Shown here: positions 23,148 to 38,600 of the stretch, one piece after another
Numbering within the stretch: position 1 is the stretch's first letter
Layout: each line of letters starts with the position of its first letter
Origin: Glandiceps talaboti
Taxonomy: Eukaryota; Hemichordata; Enteropneusta; Spengelidae
Reading direction: 5' to 3'
DNA: 64,000 bases
NCBI RefSeq assembly: GCF_964340395.1
Contig: NC_135560.1
Span: 16,536,598 to 16,600,597 of the forward strand
Translations under genes and position numbers: made by a program
Notes under the pieces: model-generated
Databases searched by the model: none
What the model was told of the DNA's origin: nothing
Seen by the model: the letters and a program-made list of their open reading frames with translations, nothing else

Positions 23148-26100
23148 CTAGGGTTTGTTCAACTGACTGACAAAACCGAACAATAACTTGAACAAGTTGA
23201 CTTGCAATGAGGGTGTAACATCATTTTCTGGACATCCTTTGTGGGAAAATGGCAGATTTCAATTCCACTCAACATGCCTATTTTAGTATTTAGCTCAACT
23301 TCAAAGTCCCAAAACTTTAATATATTTGATTTTTATTTTAAAAAAATTCTAGTTGAGTGATTGAAAGGCAAAAATGTGCTTGGATGGACTTCTGCTTTTG
23401 ATGAGAAACAAAACAATAACAGGGTCATCTTACTAGTAAGTGTTCTGTGTTTTTTTTCCCTCAGACATTTGATAATGAAGAAACTATAGAAGAGAAGGTA
23501 CAGACACTGGCCAATATAATCAAAGATTGTAAACACTTAGTTGTACATACTGGTGCTGGTGTTAGTACGTCAGCTGGCATTCCTGATTTCAGGTAAATAT
23601 GAATAAATGAATCAATCAAGAGTCATGTTGAATTATGATGGGTATATGGTTAGAGTGCAAGTTGCTGATTTAAAAGTTAGAGCCTTGTTTCTGCCATTTA
23701 TTTCTGAATGGCTGGAGACTTTGAGCAAGTTTTGAACTACCCAGACTTGTCATTTGGGGCTCACACTTAATGGCTACATTTGTATACCCCGAAAGAGTCT
23801 GGGAAAATACATTAAAAAATGTATGTGACTTCCACTTTCAGTTAGGTTTCATGAATCATGTGAATAAGGCTGTGGATTGTGTTTGTAAAATTACATTATT
23901 TGAAATTAATAGGTACCTGTTGCTTTACACTGTTAAACATATGACACAGGTACTTGAATTGTCTGGGATTACACTCGATGTCTCATTCTTATCAGTGAAC
24001 TTTACCATGATACATTCATCCTTACCAAAAGCGGAAGTCACACAAATTTTATTTACTGTTTCCCCAGACTTTTGACTAAATGAGAGCCCCCAGTCCCCCA
24101 ACAATGAGAGTCTGGGGTAACCGAGATCAGTTTTGCAAGCCACTACTGTGCCACAAAATTATTGGTCCTGTACTGGTGTACTGGGACTACATTTGTTACA
24201 GGTTTGATTATAATGCATTTTACCATTATTGGTTTACAGGGGACCTAAAGGTGTATGGACACTTGAGAAGAAAGGAGAAACACCTAAACTTGATGTTACC
24301 TTTGATTCAGCAAGACCAACTAAAACACACATGGCATTGGTGGCATTAGAGAAAGCTGGCATTGTCAAATACTTAATTAGTCAAAATGTAGATGGTTTAC
24401 ATCTCCGATCAGGATTTCCAAGGTAAAAATTTACTTTGTTCCTTTGCGAGAAGTGATGTGCAAAATATATTTACATTATTACCTTCATGGTATCTATTTA
24501 TACAGGAAAATTAATGTCATATTAGTGTATAGTCTACTCTTAGCATATGTTGAAGTTTGCCCAACCAAGTACAGGCTGAATCATTTGCCAAGATAAGATT
24601 ACTATGGGGCAGTCAAGTGAATGAGCATTCCAAAATAAACATAAATGTGCATAGCAACCATGGTCATGCCCATAGTAACAATCATTCTTTTGCAAAGGTA
24701 ATCATACTCCATAGTGATAGGTATGAATCAACCTGTGTAAGCTAAATGGTATCCTACCAACCACAGTCCCTCTAGTGATAGTGGGACTGTGTACCAACCA
24801 AATCTCCAAAAAATCACTTTGAATCTTTACATTTAGAATCTTCTGAGGACCTCAAAGAAGTGTTACAATACATCAGTACTTTAGCACTTATTTGAGCACT
24901 TTATTATAAGTATGCAGTTGTGCTATGTTGCCATTGGCACTAATATTAAATGAAAAAACAACAACAACAACAACCGACACTCGTGGTTTATAGTTCTATA
25001 CATATTGTATGATCTCTTGTGTATTATATCTGTATGGGGGGTGGGGGGGGTGGGGGGTGGTATGTGAGTTTGGAGTTGACAATCAAATCCTATTGATATC
25101 AAACAATGCAATGATTTAGTTTTGAATTTTGAATTCACCTAGGAAAGTCAAAGTTGTGAAACACAGACACATACCTTGTTGATTTTCAACAGAGTGGGTT
25201 TTTTTCATTTCAGAGACCGGTTTTCTGAACTTCATGGGAATATGTTTATAGAAGAATGTGATAAATGTGGAAGGTAAGAAATTTCATAATTATCAGTTCA
25301 AATGTCAATTATGATGACAAGATCAAGCAAATAACATGTCTTGATCCTATTCCAGTCCATGTCCTTAGATTTGTTATCTGTGATTTGTAGCAGTCATACT
25401 GATCACCGTACTGTATGTATAGTCAGTACCTTCTGCTCAGTGACCAAAACAAGTGGGAAAAAATGGGTACAATTCCAATAATTTCAAAAGGGCATCATAA
25501 GTAGGTAAAATCTGCCTGAGTGCTCAAGTCACATTATTGGGGTTCCCTGCCAAAATGAAATACGAGAGATGGAAATTTCTAGTACATTTTTAAGTTGTAC
25601 CTGCCCCCCCCCCCCCCCCCCCCCCGTTACCATGGTTAACCAACTGACTGCCTTTGAAAAAACCACCATAATGTTGTGCAGTAGTGAGTATTATCTGTAT
25701 GAATTTAATTTCTCTAAACTTGTTACAGACAATATGTGAGAGACCAACCAGTACCAACCGTGGGACTAAAAGTAACTGGCAATCCTTGTACCTGGAGTAA
25801 ATCTATGGGCAGATGCAGGTAGGAAACATAAATTGTATTTCAATGATAGACTATATCAGAACCCCATCACATGTGAGTCAGTGTAGCATACTCAGGGTAT
25901 TCTGTGACCATTAGTGTCTCTCATTTTATGTAATACTGGACTCATTAACAATAGAAGTAATCAACTAGAGGAAATTGGTTTCTTTGTAATTACAGTAAGG
26001 TATTACTAGATTTAAAAATGAAAGCAAATACGTTTCATTTCACATGATGACATACATGATGATCACTGCAATGGACTTGTTAAAGCGCCAATAGCTATGA

Positions 26101-28342
26101 ATGAAACTATTTTTTTATTTCATAAATTTGATGTTATAGTCACTAAAGCACATACTTTAACCAGTACAAAAGTCATATCTGTTCGTATAATCAAAGATAT
26201 CTTTTGTTGTTTGTTTACAGGCAGTTTTAAATTCCTTTTACATTTGAAATCTTTGATTGATTTTCAGGGGTAGACTTCATGATGTTATACTGGATTGGGA
26301 AGACTCTCTTCCAAATAGAGATTTATATCTAGCTGATGAACATTCCAGGTATGGTATTCCCCTTTATCCTCAGATGTTAAAGCTGTACTACATGTAGCTG
26401 CAAATGGAATGGTTTTTTGTTCTTATTTTAAATGTTTTGTTAGGTACAATAACCTACTCGCATTATCATACACCAGTATTGTATAAACTGTGGATAAACA
26501 TATTTTTGTAGCTGTATACACAATAAATCAAATCAAACTGATATTTGGGGCCGCACCCAAAAATCAGCGCCCTCAACGGCGATCATGATTTCAACCTGTT
26601 TCTGTACTGCTTATGGATAATATCAACCACTGATTAACATGTACAAAGTCTGATTATTGGTATTTTAACCATTTCCAGTGAATATATTGAGGTCATCTTA
26701 ATGAAAAATTATACCCCAATTACACCAGTACAGTTTTAACATGGTGACAAATTCAAAACCAAGCTTTCTCTCAAGATTTCAACTTGCCACTACACTACCT
26801 AAAGATAATATTGACAACTAATTAACTGATATACAATGCCTTTTTTTATAAATGATTGACCAATTTTTAGAGAGCACATCTTTGGTTATTTGATAAAAAA
26901 AAAATCACAGTTGCAGCTCGTGCAGGTTTAAAGTAGCACGACAGACTGGGTTATAGACGTTTGAACTTGAGAGAAAATAACAACATAAGCCGTGATTACA
27001 TTACTCGACCTATTTTTCCTTCAGAAAAGCTGATGTATCATTATGCCTTGGTACATCACTACAAATTATTCCAAGTGGCAATCTTCCTTTATTGACTAGG
27101 AAGGGAGGAGGGAAGCTGATCATCTGTAATCTTCAACCGACAAAACATGTAAGTACATTCTGTATTCATACCAATGTAGGAGAAACACTATGAAATAAAG
27201 ACATTTTCACATGGAATGAGTCTTACGGAGTGATTTGAAAAGCTTTTTTCATTAGTGTGACACAGAATTATGAAGAAGTATGAAGTTGAAACTTAGTTTC
27301 TACCTTGCACTGAGTCAATGTTGTCTCATAGGAATCACCATTTAATCTTACACTGGCTTTAATCTGGCCTCTCATTTTCATTTCATAAGTGCAAACATCA
27401 ACTACTGTTCAGAAAAAAACAAAGAATGACCCCTCTTTCTACATCTTCCCTGCATTACACATTTTCCCCTTTGTCTTATTGTTGTATATGTAAACCCAAA
27501 TCTTTAAATCCCCCAGTCTGGGATTACTATTATCTTAAGTTATCAATGGTGGTATAAGGATTCAATAGGCTCATTCCAATGTACAGGATCAACTTTGCCA
27601 AAAAAAAGCTTTTTCACGCCCAAAGTTTACTCCTGATCTGACATTTGCCTTCAACATAGTATTTTTAACATTTCAGGACAAAAAGGCTGATCTGTTGATC
27701 CATGGTTATGTTGACGACATAATATCTCAGGTGATGCAAAAACTAGGACTGCCAATTCCAGACTATACAGGCCCAGCAGTGGTTCTGAAATCCCAGCATC
27801 CTGTCATAATTAAAGCTCCCTTCAAAGAACCTCGCATTGTGGTAGAATCAGTGCAACAAAGTGGGGGAAACAACGTCAGGAAAAACGAAGGGAGTTGTGA
27901 AGGAAAATTGAGAAATACGAAAATTGAAGAAAATGTGAATGATGGTAGAAGTGATGTGAACAGTGCCCAGAGGAATGCTGAAGTTGATAGTAATCAAACT
28001 CAAAATACAGAGAAAAGAACAGCAGTGCATCCAAGAGAAAGTAAAAATGAAAATGTTACGAGTAGAACTGAGAGCACGGAAAGAAATCATATCTCAGGAA
28101 ACAAAAAGCAAGATAGTGTTGTAACATGTCAGGATTCTGTAGATGGTGGTAGTAGTGGAAGTTATAACAATGAGAAATCCATTCCAAAAAGAAGTATTGA
28201 AGTTGACCAGATTGATTGTGATGAACTTCACAGTACTCAGGATGGACCAAACAACACATTTCAAGATAATAGCCATATATTAGATATCAGTATTGAATCA
28301 TGTCAACATCAAGATAAGAAACTGAAAACTGAAATCAGTTGA
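22280..28342 (+). CDS. SIRT6: SIRT6, NAD-dependent protein deacylase sirtuin-6
   Basis: Eight exons encode 465 aa: 22280-22345, 23465-23592, 24240-24422, 25214-25273, 25729-25818, 26268-26348, 27025-27148 and 27677-28342, all GT-AG and in phase. SIRT6 removes acetyl and long-chain acyl groups from histone H3 and other substrates on chromatin, in telomere upkeep, DNA repair and metabolism. Seen: N-terminus '[19 protein letters not shown]', the NAD-binding '[18 protein letters not shown]', 'SQNVDGLH', catalytic His133 in 'ELHGN', zinc Cys141, Cys144, Cys166 and Cys175, and 'CLGTSLQI'. Residue numbers up to Cys166 match human SIRT6. Odd: the C-terminal tail after about residue 290 is long (human total is 355), rich in Asn, Ser, Glu and Lys, and looks disordered. 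A candidate AATAAA lies at about 28979. Confidence 0.98.
23103..23145. repeat. (CA)n microsatellite in SIRT6 intron 1
   Basis: About twenty CA units. Confidence 0.9.
25604..25626. repeat. Poly-C run in SIRT6 intron 4
   Basis: About 22 consecutive C. A G-rich stretch of GGGGT-type runs lies at 25035-25060 in intron 3. Similar poly-C runs occur at about 21220-21232 (CCT3 intron 3) and 33860-33880 (SHLD2 intron 9). Confidence 0.85.
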
Positions 28343-29690
28343 TGTCGTCAAATATTTGTATTTTTGCCCCTCCTTATCATGAGTTAATTATGTAAAACCT
28401 GTCATTTGGAAAACCCAGGTGAACTCTTGTCGAAAATTTTATGTTTTCTGTTATGCTTTTTCATATCCTATCCTATCCTTCATGATTTCATTTAGCAGGA
28501 GGGTGTAGTTATCTCAAATAACATCTACTGTTTTCAGCATATGCATGCCTGGAGCCAGAGAGTAATGGTGAATTACATAGTAAGTGTGCCCTCAATGTTC
28601 AGAATGACATGAATGCTACATTTGTCCCTGTATTCAAGAGCACATGGAGGTCACATGACAAAGTAGTTTTGCTCCTCACACATATTGGTTCTGTGGTATG
28701 CACTTGATGTATAGTAAATTTGTGTTAAGTACCGTAATTGTTCTGATGTAAAATTATTTCAACTCTTCATGTTCTAACAATTAAATACAACTTTTTCTTA
28801 TTTTATATATGGACAAGAAATTTTGTAATACTTTACTATTAAAAAGAAAACACCAAAGACATTTTCATTATTTTGGTATTAAAACTTTAATTGTTCCTCA
28901 GTGTACATTCTCAGAGTTGTTTGTTCTTACTTGCCCCTAATTTACATGGTGATCAATTTGTTGCAATTAAGCTGTGCAATAAATGATCATATCTGGTGAT
29001 CAATTTGTAACAATTAAGATGGCAATACACGAGCTTTATCTTGCATCATAGTATATGCGGATGAAACTGGCCATTTAAGCCATCAGCTCATACCATACAT
29101 GTATTGATTTAATAGGTCCTTTTGGTAACTTCCATACCATATAATTGGCTTGAGTTGTAACTCGCCCTTTTAGCCCTGTATCTCCCATCCATGAATACAG
29201 TATGTATGGCTTGGGTTGCAATTAGGCAATTCTTAGCCCACTATCTCCCACCATGTTTTGTACTACTGGCATTGTGTCATTAACCACCTTGCTTTAGCCC
29301 ACATCACGTCATATACAGTGTATACTGCAGAACTTGTAACTAAATGACCCCTCAAACCAACCCACTATCTCATACCACATATGTACAAACCCTTATATGT
29401 TACTGTATCCCACAAAGTTCTGGTACTGCGAGCATTTCAACTGGCCCTCAAATAAGAAGTGATATACAGAGTGATATACTGAACATACATACATCCCCAT
29501 TCATCATTCATTGTCCAGTTTCAATAGATTTATGATATTTTGAGGAAATTCCCCTATATAAAGAAGTTAATGTGAACTTGAACACCACTTTTGTAAATAT
29601 AAAGAAGTTAATGTGAACTTGAACACCACTTTTGTAAATATTTTCTTCAAGTAACTAAATTTAGTTCAATGGTAGCATGTAATTCACATG
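28343..29690. other. Convergent spacer between SIRT6 and SHLD2
   Basis: The 3' ends of SIRT6 (plus) and SHLD2 (minus) are 1.35 kb apart. I see no gene in between. Several loosely similar ~120-bp stretches around 29030-29340 share 'tagccc..tatctc..cc' wording, suggesting a decayed tandem repeat. Confidence 0.6.
29558..29640. repeat. Perfect 41-bp tandem duplication
   Basis: Two adjacent identical units begin 'aaagaagttaatgtgaactt' at 29560 and 29601. They lie about 50 bp beyond the SHLD2 stop codon, probably in its 3' UTR. Identity suggests a very recent slippage event. Confidence 0.9.
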
Positions 29691-32600
29691 TCATGCCATG
29701 TTCATATCTTTCACATTGTGTAAGTGAAACGTCCTATCTAGCGGAACACTGTTTTCATCCATTGGAGTATAGCAATGTAGATTACACTGAATTGTCACAG
29801 CTGGTTCCAGTAAGTGCGTTAAACAAAGTGCCAACTTTTCAGTATTCTCCTGAAATATGAACATTAATAACATATATTTAGTCTTTGGGTAATATGGCAT
29901 GTTTTCAATTACAGGCTTATAGTAGTCTGTCCATAAACTCAAGATTGAATATATCACCTTGTCTTGCTGTGTGGAGGATGTGTTCTGTAAATACAGAATC
30001 AGGAAAGCCATTTTAGACCAACAATAGTCGGAACATAATATAGTGAACAAACAGGCTGAAAACACATCCCAAAAGGCGACACAGCAAGTTTGCAAATATG
30101 AGAAGTAAACCCCTTCTAAAATCAGAAAATTGTCATGAACATGTACGTTGACATTTATCTCACCTTGGCTGCAGTATTGAAGCAGGTCAAACCTAGTTTT
30201 GAGGTCACCAGGTCAGGTACAATGCCAAGAACAACCTGAATAGAAATCAACAAAACTCATTCATCATTAAATTCAGAATGTTGTCTTTACTTTCATAATA
30301 TTGAATCATTTAAATAAAAGTATCTATCTTAATTCTGTCATTATCAATTATCTTTCTCCAATAAGCAATGTAAAACAAGAGAGATCTGTAACATTATCAC
30401 AAAGTCAAAGAGAGAAACTAACCAACTGGAACACTTTCAGTTCATACGTGTTTGATATTGGAAACTTACCTTATTGATGCATGAAGGTGATACTTCACAC
30501 TCTACTGTATAACTGTCATTAGTCAGACTAAAATACATAGTTCTGTGAAATGAAGTAATATGTTGTAATGAGTTTATAGTGTGATGCTATCCTTATTATT
30601 GTATTAATGTTTATAATATTTGCATATGTGGTAGTCTCTGTCATATGGATATAATCACCCTGTAATCAAGATGGTATAAACACTGAATGACTCTGAAAAT
30701 GTAAAATGGAAGACCATGGAAGGCTACAAAAATAAAACAGTGAATTGAGCAACGCCAATACAAGGTTGAATGTGTCGGGACTTTAGAAAAACTCCCTATC
30801 TGAGCCATCACTTTGTTGTGAGTGTAAATATATCAACGGCCATTGATACTGATTATGTTTACATGTCACAAGAATGGTTTCAGTTTGTATCTGTCTTAGC
30901 TTGCCAAAACTATGTAAATCACAGTAATAACATGTACCTTATGTGCATAATTATTACGAGATATACATACAAACCTGAAACACTGACAGTGTGGTGGTTC
31001 ATTACTGTTACTCCTGGGAACACATCTTGAACACATCAAGTACACATTATTGTTGTCCTGGCAACACAACAAGAAACATATCACTGTAGAGATTATAGCA
31101 ATACTTATTGGAAAGATAGAAGTTGTATAGTTTAGCTGCTAAGACCATTACAAAACTGTGATGTACAGGTATGTACATGAATTATTACAAAAAGATTTAT
31201 TTTTAAATTAATTTGTAAATGATACTTACTTGTTTCAGTTGTTGATGACATCTGCTGCACCCTATGTACTTATTTTTCCTCAATAATTTCAACTTTGAAA
31301 GTAACATAAAATATGCAATCATTAGTCAACAATGAAAATTAACATGACATGATGCTGACCTTTACCTTAGACAACAATTGTTTCTACATACCTGTATTAA
31401 ATACACATGTTTGTGTACCTGTGGTTTTGTGAGGGTGGTGCATGGATAGTTTCTACCATTAGTCATTTCCCCAACTTTCTACAGCATTCCCAACAAAAGT
31501 ATGGTACAAAATATGGAAAGCTATGCAGGCTTTACCAGGCTATCTATCATGTCTTGTATGTCATGTTTAATTGTATTTTTCATATGTTCTGGCGTTTTCC
31601 TGTGATATTTTAATGTAATATTTTAATGTATATATTGTAAATATTTTAAAGATGCTCGACATTGTGTGAGAAGAGCCTTTGGCTCAACAATTTATCGAGT
31701 TTAAATAAAGTCAAATAATAATAAATAATAATAATGTATATACTGTACAAACGTATTATATATTAAGATATAAGTTGTAACTACCTACCAAGATCTCCAT
31801 AGCTGTATGATGATCTATGGTTACCATGGATACATCATCAATGTCATCATCCTGTGTAGCAAGCCTGTTAGAAAATTATCAATGTCATTCACTTTGTACA
31901 GTAGATTGCTCTCAGTGACATCACACCTTGCAGAACCATTTATGGAAGTAATATAACAATGGGAACGTTTAAAATATTATCTATTATCTGCTACAAGTCT
32001 TTTGGTCACGAGACAGCTTAATGGTATGCAAAATTTACCTCATTATTGGCATAATGTAACTTTAAAAGACTGCCTTGAAAAAATACCCATGTGGGTGTAA
32101 AACTAGTCTGAAATTCAAGTCGCTTATTGCTCCTGAACTCTGAGAAATTGTTTCCAATGTATGACCAGGGTACTAAAACCTTAGCACACCACTACACTGG
32201 TGATGCACTAACACTATACAGGTGTTGAGGAAATAACACATTTTAGGAGTGTACCATATCACTGTTAAAGGTTTTGAATTATGTCTTGACATTGGCATAT
32301 ACATGACATAAGTACGTATGTAGAGAAATATAAATTCTACCTTATACTTGTCAGTTTCACTTCCACTTCAGCAAGGCCTACAGAATATGAAGATAGACAA
32401 TAACATTTGATAAAGAAATTGTCACTCATTGATAAAGACTAATACGTTGCATAGGCTGAAAACAAACGGAACACAGAGATTGTGAACTTACTTAGAAGTT
32501 AGAGATATATTGTGGCAGAATGATACTATACTGTGTGTATGAACAAATGGTTTGGTATGTTTATCACACAGAACACTGTCTGGATAGCGTCACTTACAAG

Positions 32601-35600
32601 AGCACAAAAATCCTACTTATCACTACCAATGACAGTCTCTCAAGTGTCCTTAACTATAACTTAAGAGAGAGGTAATAAATCCCTCCTGGAATTGCTCTGT
32701 GTGCAAACTTGCATAACTTCCTATATTGTCTACTCTACCTAAATGCACACAACTGTCTTACTGTTCTACATGAAAGGTAAGAGCCAAGGTGTCTGAGATG
32801 TGACACACAACAGTGTATAAATCAAGACTTTATTAATACACAGATGAATGTAGTTTCTGATGTCAGTACATACCTGTAAACCTGCTGACAATGATCTGCC
32901 TGAGGGAGGACTTCATAACTGACTGAGTTGTGTGTTTTCCACTCTGTATAGCATGTAGGATACCACACACTTCATTCTTGGAATTAGACGTTGTATGAAG
33001 TTCAACACACCCTATGAATGACAAACAACAGTCACTACAAACCTAGCCACACATACACAAAATGAATATAAAAGGGGTTCAGTCTGTAGCTTTATGAGTG
33101 TTGGTGTTGTTATTTGCATTGTAGGTAAATACCAAACAAATAATTACACATCTGTATGCAAATGAGCATGCAAATCTTCTGATATACACAAAATCATGTC
33201 AATGCACGGTTATAGTTTTATGAAATTTGAAGTTTCAGATAAACATGTGCGATAATAAAAGAATCCATGACAAGTGAGTAGAAGTGTGGATACTCAGGGA
33301 TATTTGTACTTGTGCTTGCAGTGTTCTTTCCTACACTTTTACTTTCAATGCTCCTCAAAGTAGGGCCACAGAAAACATCACAACCACATATGCAAATAAA
33401 TTGAGGATGCCACACTTGCACTCACATATCATGGGATTTTGTTATATTAAGAACGATACTTGGTAACATCTAGTTATCAGTTATTATACAACAAAAGGAA
33501 TAACACGATTCTTTGTATTTTTAGGGCAAACAATTCTGTGGCTGAATTCACAAAAAAATATTTCTGCATAAATGACAGTAAATTTGATCCTTTATATCAA
33601 TCTTCTACATTTTTTGTTCAATATTTGACTATAATTATAGTTCTACAATGATTCAAAGTACCACAGCTACAGGGTTTCATGAAAAGATGTTGTTATTATA
33701 CAATACCTTTCCATGCATTGTATTTGACTTGCAGTAGGTAAAATATAAAATGTTTTCCAATGTTTTTCTCAATACTACACTTCCACTCTAAGGCACCTCC
33801 CCATCTATGAAACAAAAAAATTATAACAAAAAAATCAAGACCATTAGTCAATTCTTGCAACCCCCCCCCCCCCCCCCCCATAACAAAAAAGTCTTACTAG
33901 TATATAGATGATAATTTGTTATTTTCCCACTGTTGTATAGTATAGACAAGCCTTAATGGCAGACAAAGCCCCTTCAAATACTTTACTTTGTGACTAAATG
34001 GCGACATGACAGTACAATTTGTATATGTGTAGTTAATATTCCTTTGTATTTTGTTTGTGGTTTGAAGTGTTTAGAAGTTACTAAGTAGACAAACATTAAG
34101 AACTGTTGAGTGCCCTCCAAAGAGGACAATTATAATATGTACTTACAGATGAAGGTCAACTGTACAGCCACTTTCATCCTCAAGAACTGAAATAGAACAG
34201 AATTATAAGCTACATGGTATAGTACATGGGAAAGGAGACATGGTGAATTCACTATGTTAATTAAACCTTGGATGCATTGGTTTATTTATCAGCATGGAGC
34301 TGGCATCAATTCAAACTTAGGAGGAAGTGGGAGGAAGTGACATCATGGGTTTTGATTGTTGGGTGATTGCATTGTTTTACAATTAGGATAACAATAGAAA
34401 CGGAGGACAATGCATTTAATGGAAGTTTGTCATCAAGACCTATATGTCTCTTCCGCCAAAGTCTGGATCGATCCCAGCTCCATACTGATAATAAAAGTGA
34501 ACGAAACCAACTCATTTTATCTCGTTAAACATCCAAGTTTTTATCAAACTACCTTAATTCACAAGGTATCCTCCTTTATTGGTAGATCAGTTTTCTTGAC
34601 AAAAAGAGCATTAGCCCAGTATAACTTATGTCTTTTCTAAGCATTTCACTACAGCTGAACTATGTAAAGTAAACATTGTTCTCTTTCTTGATATCTCTAT
34701 CTATGTATATCAAGTGCTTGGCTGTCAGCTGTTTATTTGATAAAACGTAATTTGGATACTCCAGTGTGTGTACTTACCAAGTATTGTTTTGTGCAATTCT
34801 TTACCTTGGTAGGTATAGAAAGTTTGAAACTCTATGGTATAAAGAAGAAAATAATTCAAGTTATGGCCTTCATCTCAGTCTGGAATTAAAACATCATCAA
34901 TATTCAGTGGTTAGTTTTCATTTTTATCAGCAGAAAATTTTCTGTACTTCTGATAATCAATGCAAATAGATTAATGTACATGGTTACCAAAGAGTGACAC
35001 ACAAAAACATGTTTTTTTTCACCTAATATTCATAGGATTAGGAGATTTGTCTGTTCACTACAGTAATATGATAGACTTACCAGTTAAGGATACAACTCTT
35101 GCCACTTTAGCTTTGACATGGACAATGCTGTCTGCTCTTAATTTATTCAGAGGTGTGACATGGACCATACTAGTACCTGGATATCACAAAATACAAAAAC
35201 TTTTAAAACTTTTATAGTTATGTCTTTTATCTGGTTACTTAGTCAACAAAAATGTATCTGTAAGTCAAATTACTAATTTAAATTGTTTTATCTATGCTTT
35301 GTTTGAAGAAATAAGCAAACAATTTCAATAAAAATCAAACTTTTCAGTCAAACCTTGCATCAATATTTACAAAATATTCCTGCCAAAGAAAATAAGTATG
35401 CAAGAAAAATGAAGATGGGCAAGTGAAGGCTGAGTTGAAATTCATTCATTTTTTGCGCATACTTAACAACATATACTACACAGATATGGCAAATATATAC
35501 TTATGTGATTTATACTATTTACATAATGATAAAACTATAATTATGTAATCTAGTACTACATAACTATAAATCGTACAATGTAATATTATTATTATAAAAT

Positions 35601-38600
35601 ATCTTTATTCAGGGTAAAACTCAATAAGCGTTACAAACAAGCAGAGTGTTGCAGGGTCGGCTTCTTTCCAATGAGGCCCTCATACAATAGACATCTTTAA
35701 GTTAGCGAAGTAAAAGCTGGATTTGTTGATGCATCCAGCTCAACTAAGTGCCTTCTCTCTCAATTGATATTATACCACTGTCAAGTTGTGACAATTCTAT
35801 ATAAATAATAACTATACATATAATTCTGACAAAATGAAGACAAAATTTACACAAGGTTGTTGTCTGAAATCTCAGTCATAATCTATAGCTGTTCAATATT
35901 TGCATAGTTGTCTGGACTTTGGAAATTGTACGTCTGTTCCTACATGTATGTGTCCTTCAAAAGATTGTGCTATTGTGTTACATAATTCACTACTTGTGTT
36001 TAATACCAGGAACTCCTCCTGTGTTGCATGGTTTGATACACAGACACTTGTGTGATCCTACACCCAATGATTTGAGATGCATTATCTCACATCACTTGGG
36101 AATTTTTCTCTTGGCCGAATATAAGACAAAAATTCCATAATGAGTGTGAGATATGTGTGTGTGATTATTTTTCTAGTGTCCTTCTTATTTTGGCAAACAC
36201 AAAACTTTAATAATTCATACATTGGTTCACAGTGTGGGATCGATTTGAGTCCACACTTCTTATCTCACACTCTCAACATGATAATATACTATCAATGCAA
36301 CCTAGTATCCTATATAATATGTAAGCAAACTCTAGCATTTCTATTGATTTTAAAAAGTCCACTTGTAAATCATCCTCAATGGAAAGTAGTACAGATTTAC
36401 AAATGAGATGGTATCACTTATCATACTAAATTGCAGTAACAAGACAGTCCAACTACATTTATTTTATTTCAACACATAATAATTCCCAGAAGAATTACTA
36501 AAGGTTACAAAGCACTGAAGTAAAATAACAGAAATATAAAGTATACAGTAAATATTTTTAAAAAGTTACAGTACTGTTTATTGTATTGTCACAGCTCTTA
36601 AGTGGCTGAGGTTTGAGTTTACATTGATAAACTGAGTCATTATTTTTTCAGAACGATTTTTGATGCCATTTTATCCCAAGCCTGTGTATTCAACAGATAC
36701 ACCAGTATGTGGCTTTTGTTGCCCTGGTGACCTGTAGAAATTATGACATTTACTATTATTTTATTTTATTGTTTTGTTTCTACCTCTAAATCAGTATATG
36801 TCAGATGGCCACAGTTTGGGTGTCAACGTGGTATCGAATAATCGATACCCCAAGAGAGCTCTGTAGATTCAATCAAGGATAGTACTAAACTAGATAGTCA
36901 AGTCTCACGGCTAGCTATCAGATATCATTCACAAATCATAGTGGAATGCATTTATCTTCTATCTTGATTATGCAAGAGACTCCATTCTGATCAGAAATAG
37001 AGTTTGATTGACACTATGTGAGTAAGGCCTTGACCAATGAAGTAATCTATATGGTGTGTTCCTGTTTTGCACCTCTAATAGTAGTTGTGGGAGGGGCTAA
37101 TGTTCTTGTATGTCACTACCTAGTGAAGTCAGTCATTCTAGTTCTGGACATACCTACATAAGTATCGTAATCTTCTAGTGTAATCAAAGATCCTGTTTCG
37201 TCACTGATCTTGGGTCCTGTTACAGCAAGCTAGATGGCCACTACTGCTTCTGAATCCAGCCAGATTTTGGACAAAATTGATGACAATTTATTGTCTTGTT
37301 CTATCTGTCTGGAGCAGTACAAGAGTCCTAAGACTCTACCATGTCTCCATACATTTTGTGAACAATGTCTGGTTACACTTGTTGAGAAGAGGAAAGGCAC
37401 AACAACCTGTCCCAATTGTAATACACCATTTCATATTTCTGATGCTGGGGTGCCAAAACTAAAAACAAACTTTTTCATCAACTCACTGATTGACATAGTG
37501 AAACAAAGATCAGCTGTTGTCTCCAACCCTGGACAGTGTGAAGGATGTGAAGAGAAAACAGCAACAAACAGGTGTGTCGACTGCTGTTTAAATTTTTGCC
37601 GTTCCTGCACTAAACCTCATAAAACTGTTCCTGCTACTCGAGCTCACACAGTCATATTGCTTCAGGAATATAAGCTGCCAACACCAGCCAGTCATCTGTT
37701 ACCACACGGCAATGTCTACTGCAATGACCACTCAGAAAACACAGTGAAATTCTACTGTGATACTTGCCAGGTACCAGTGTGCTTAGAATGTATTGTAGTT
37801 AGACATCGTATTCCTGAACATGTACATAGAGACTTGCAAGAAGCTGCTGATGAATATACCAAACAGCTGAAGGCAATGATAGAGACACTGAGACAGAGAG
37901 AAAAGAAAGCTGAGAGCTGTAAACAACTTGCCAAACAATACACACACAAACTGAAAGCACAGTGCAAGGTAGAAAAAGAAAAAGTGATAACAAAAATGAA
38001 AGATTTCACACTGAAAGCACAGAGGGAAGAGAAGAGATTGACAAAGGAGTTGGAACAACAGTACAACTTGAAGGTCAAAGAAGCAGAATTAAAATTAGAA
38101 GATTTAGAAATAAAATATGAAAGCATTTCAAGTACTAGCAGCTACTTAGAAACAGTAGTACACCATGCTAGTCCAGCTCAGCTTGTATCTACAAAGACAG
38201 AGACACTGCATCGCATTACAGAACTGATTGCCATGGAAACCAAGACACTGTTACCTGAACTGATACAATTCCAACCTTCTGATGGACATGTAGAGTATGG
38301 AATTTTGGGATTACTGAGATCTGATGTATGTGTATCACAGTGTACAGTTGAAAACATTCCTGAACAACTTGTGAAAGGTGATTCAGTTAAACTCGTCGTC
38401 AGAACCAAAGACAGCCATGGAAAGCAGGTGATACCACGTCAAAAAGTAATGGCTGTCAACAACAAAGTCATTGATAACAAAGATGGTACACACTGTGTAA
38501 CGATAACAGGGCATAAAGCAGGCAGATTACAAATTGATATTACAGTGGGAGGGCAACCAATACCTGGAACCCCTGTCAACATACCAGTCATAACTGGACT

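Noticed and set aside
29850-29957. Continuous frame joining the last two SHLD2 exons
   Set aside because: Reading through adds 36 residues with no counterpart in vertebrate SHLD2; GT-AG sites flank it exactly and splicing restores the expected length. RNA data could overturn this.
37752-38126. Long Cys/Ser/Phe-rich antisense frames
   Set aside because: Shadows of the Lys/Glu-rich coiled coil of the TRIM-NHL gene on the other strand.
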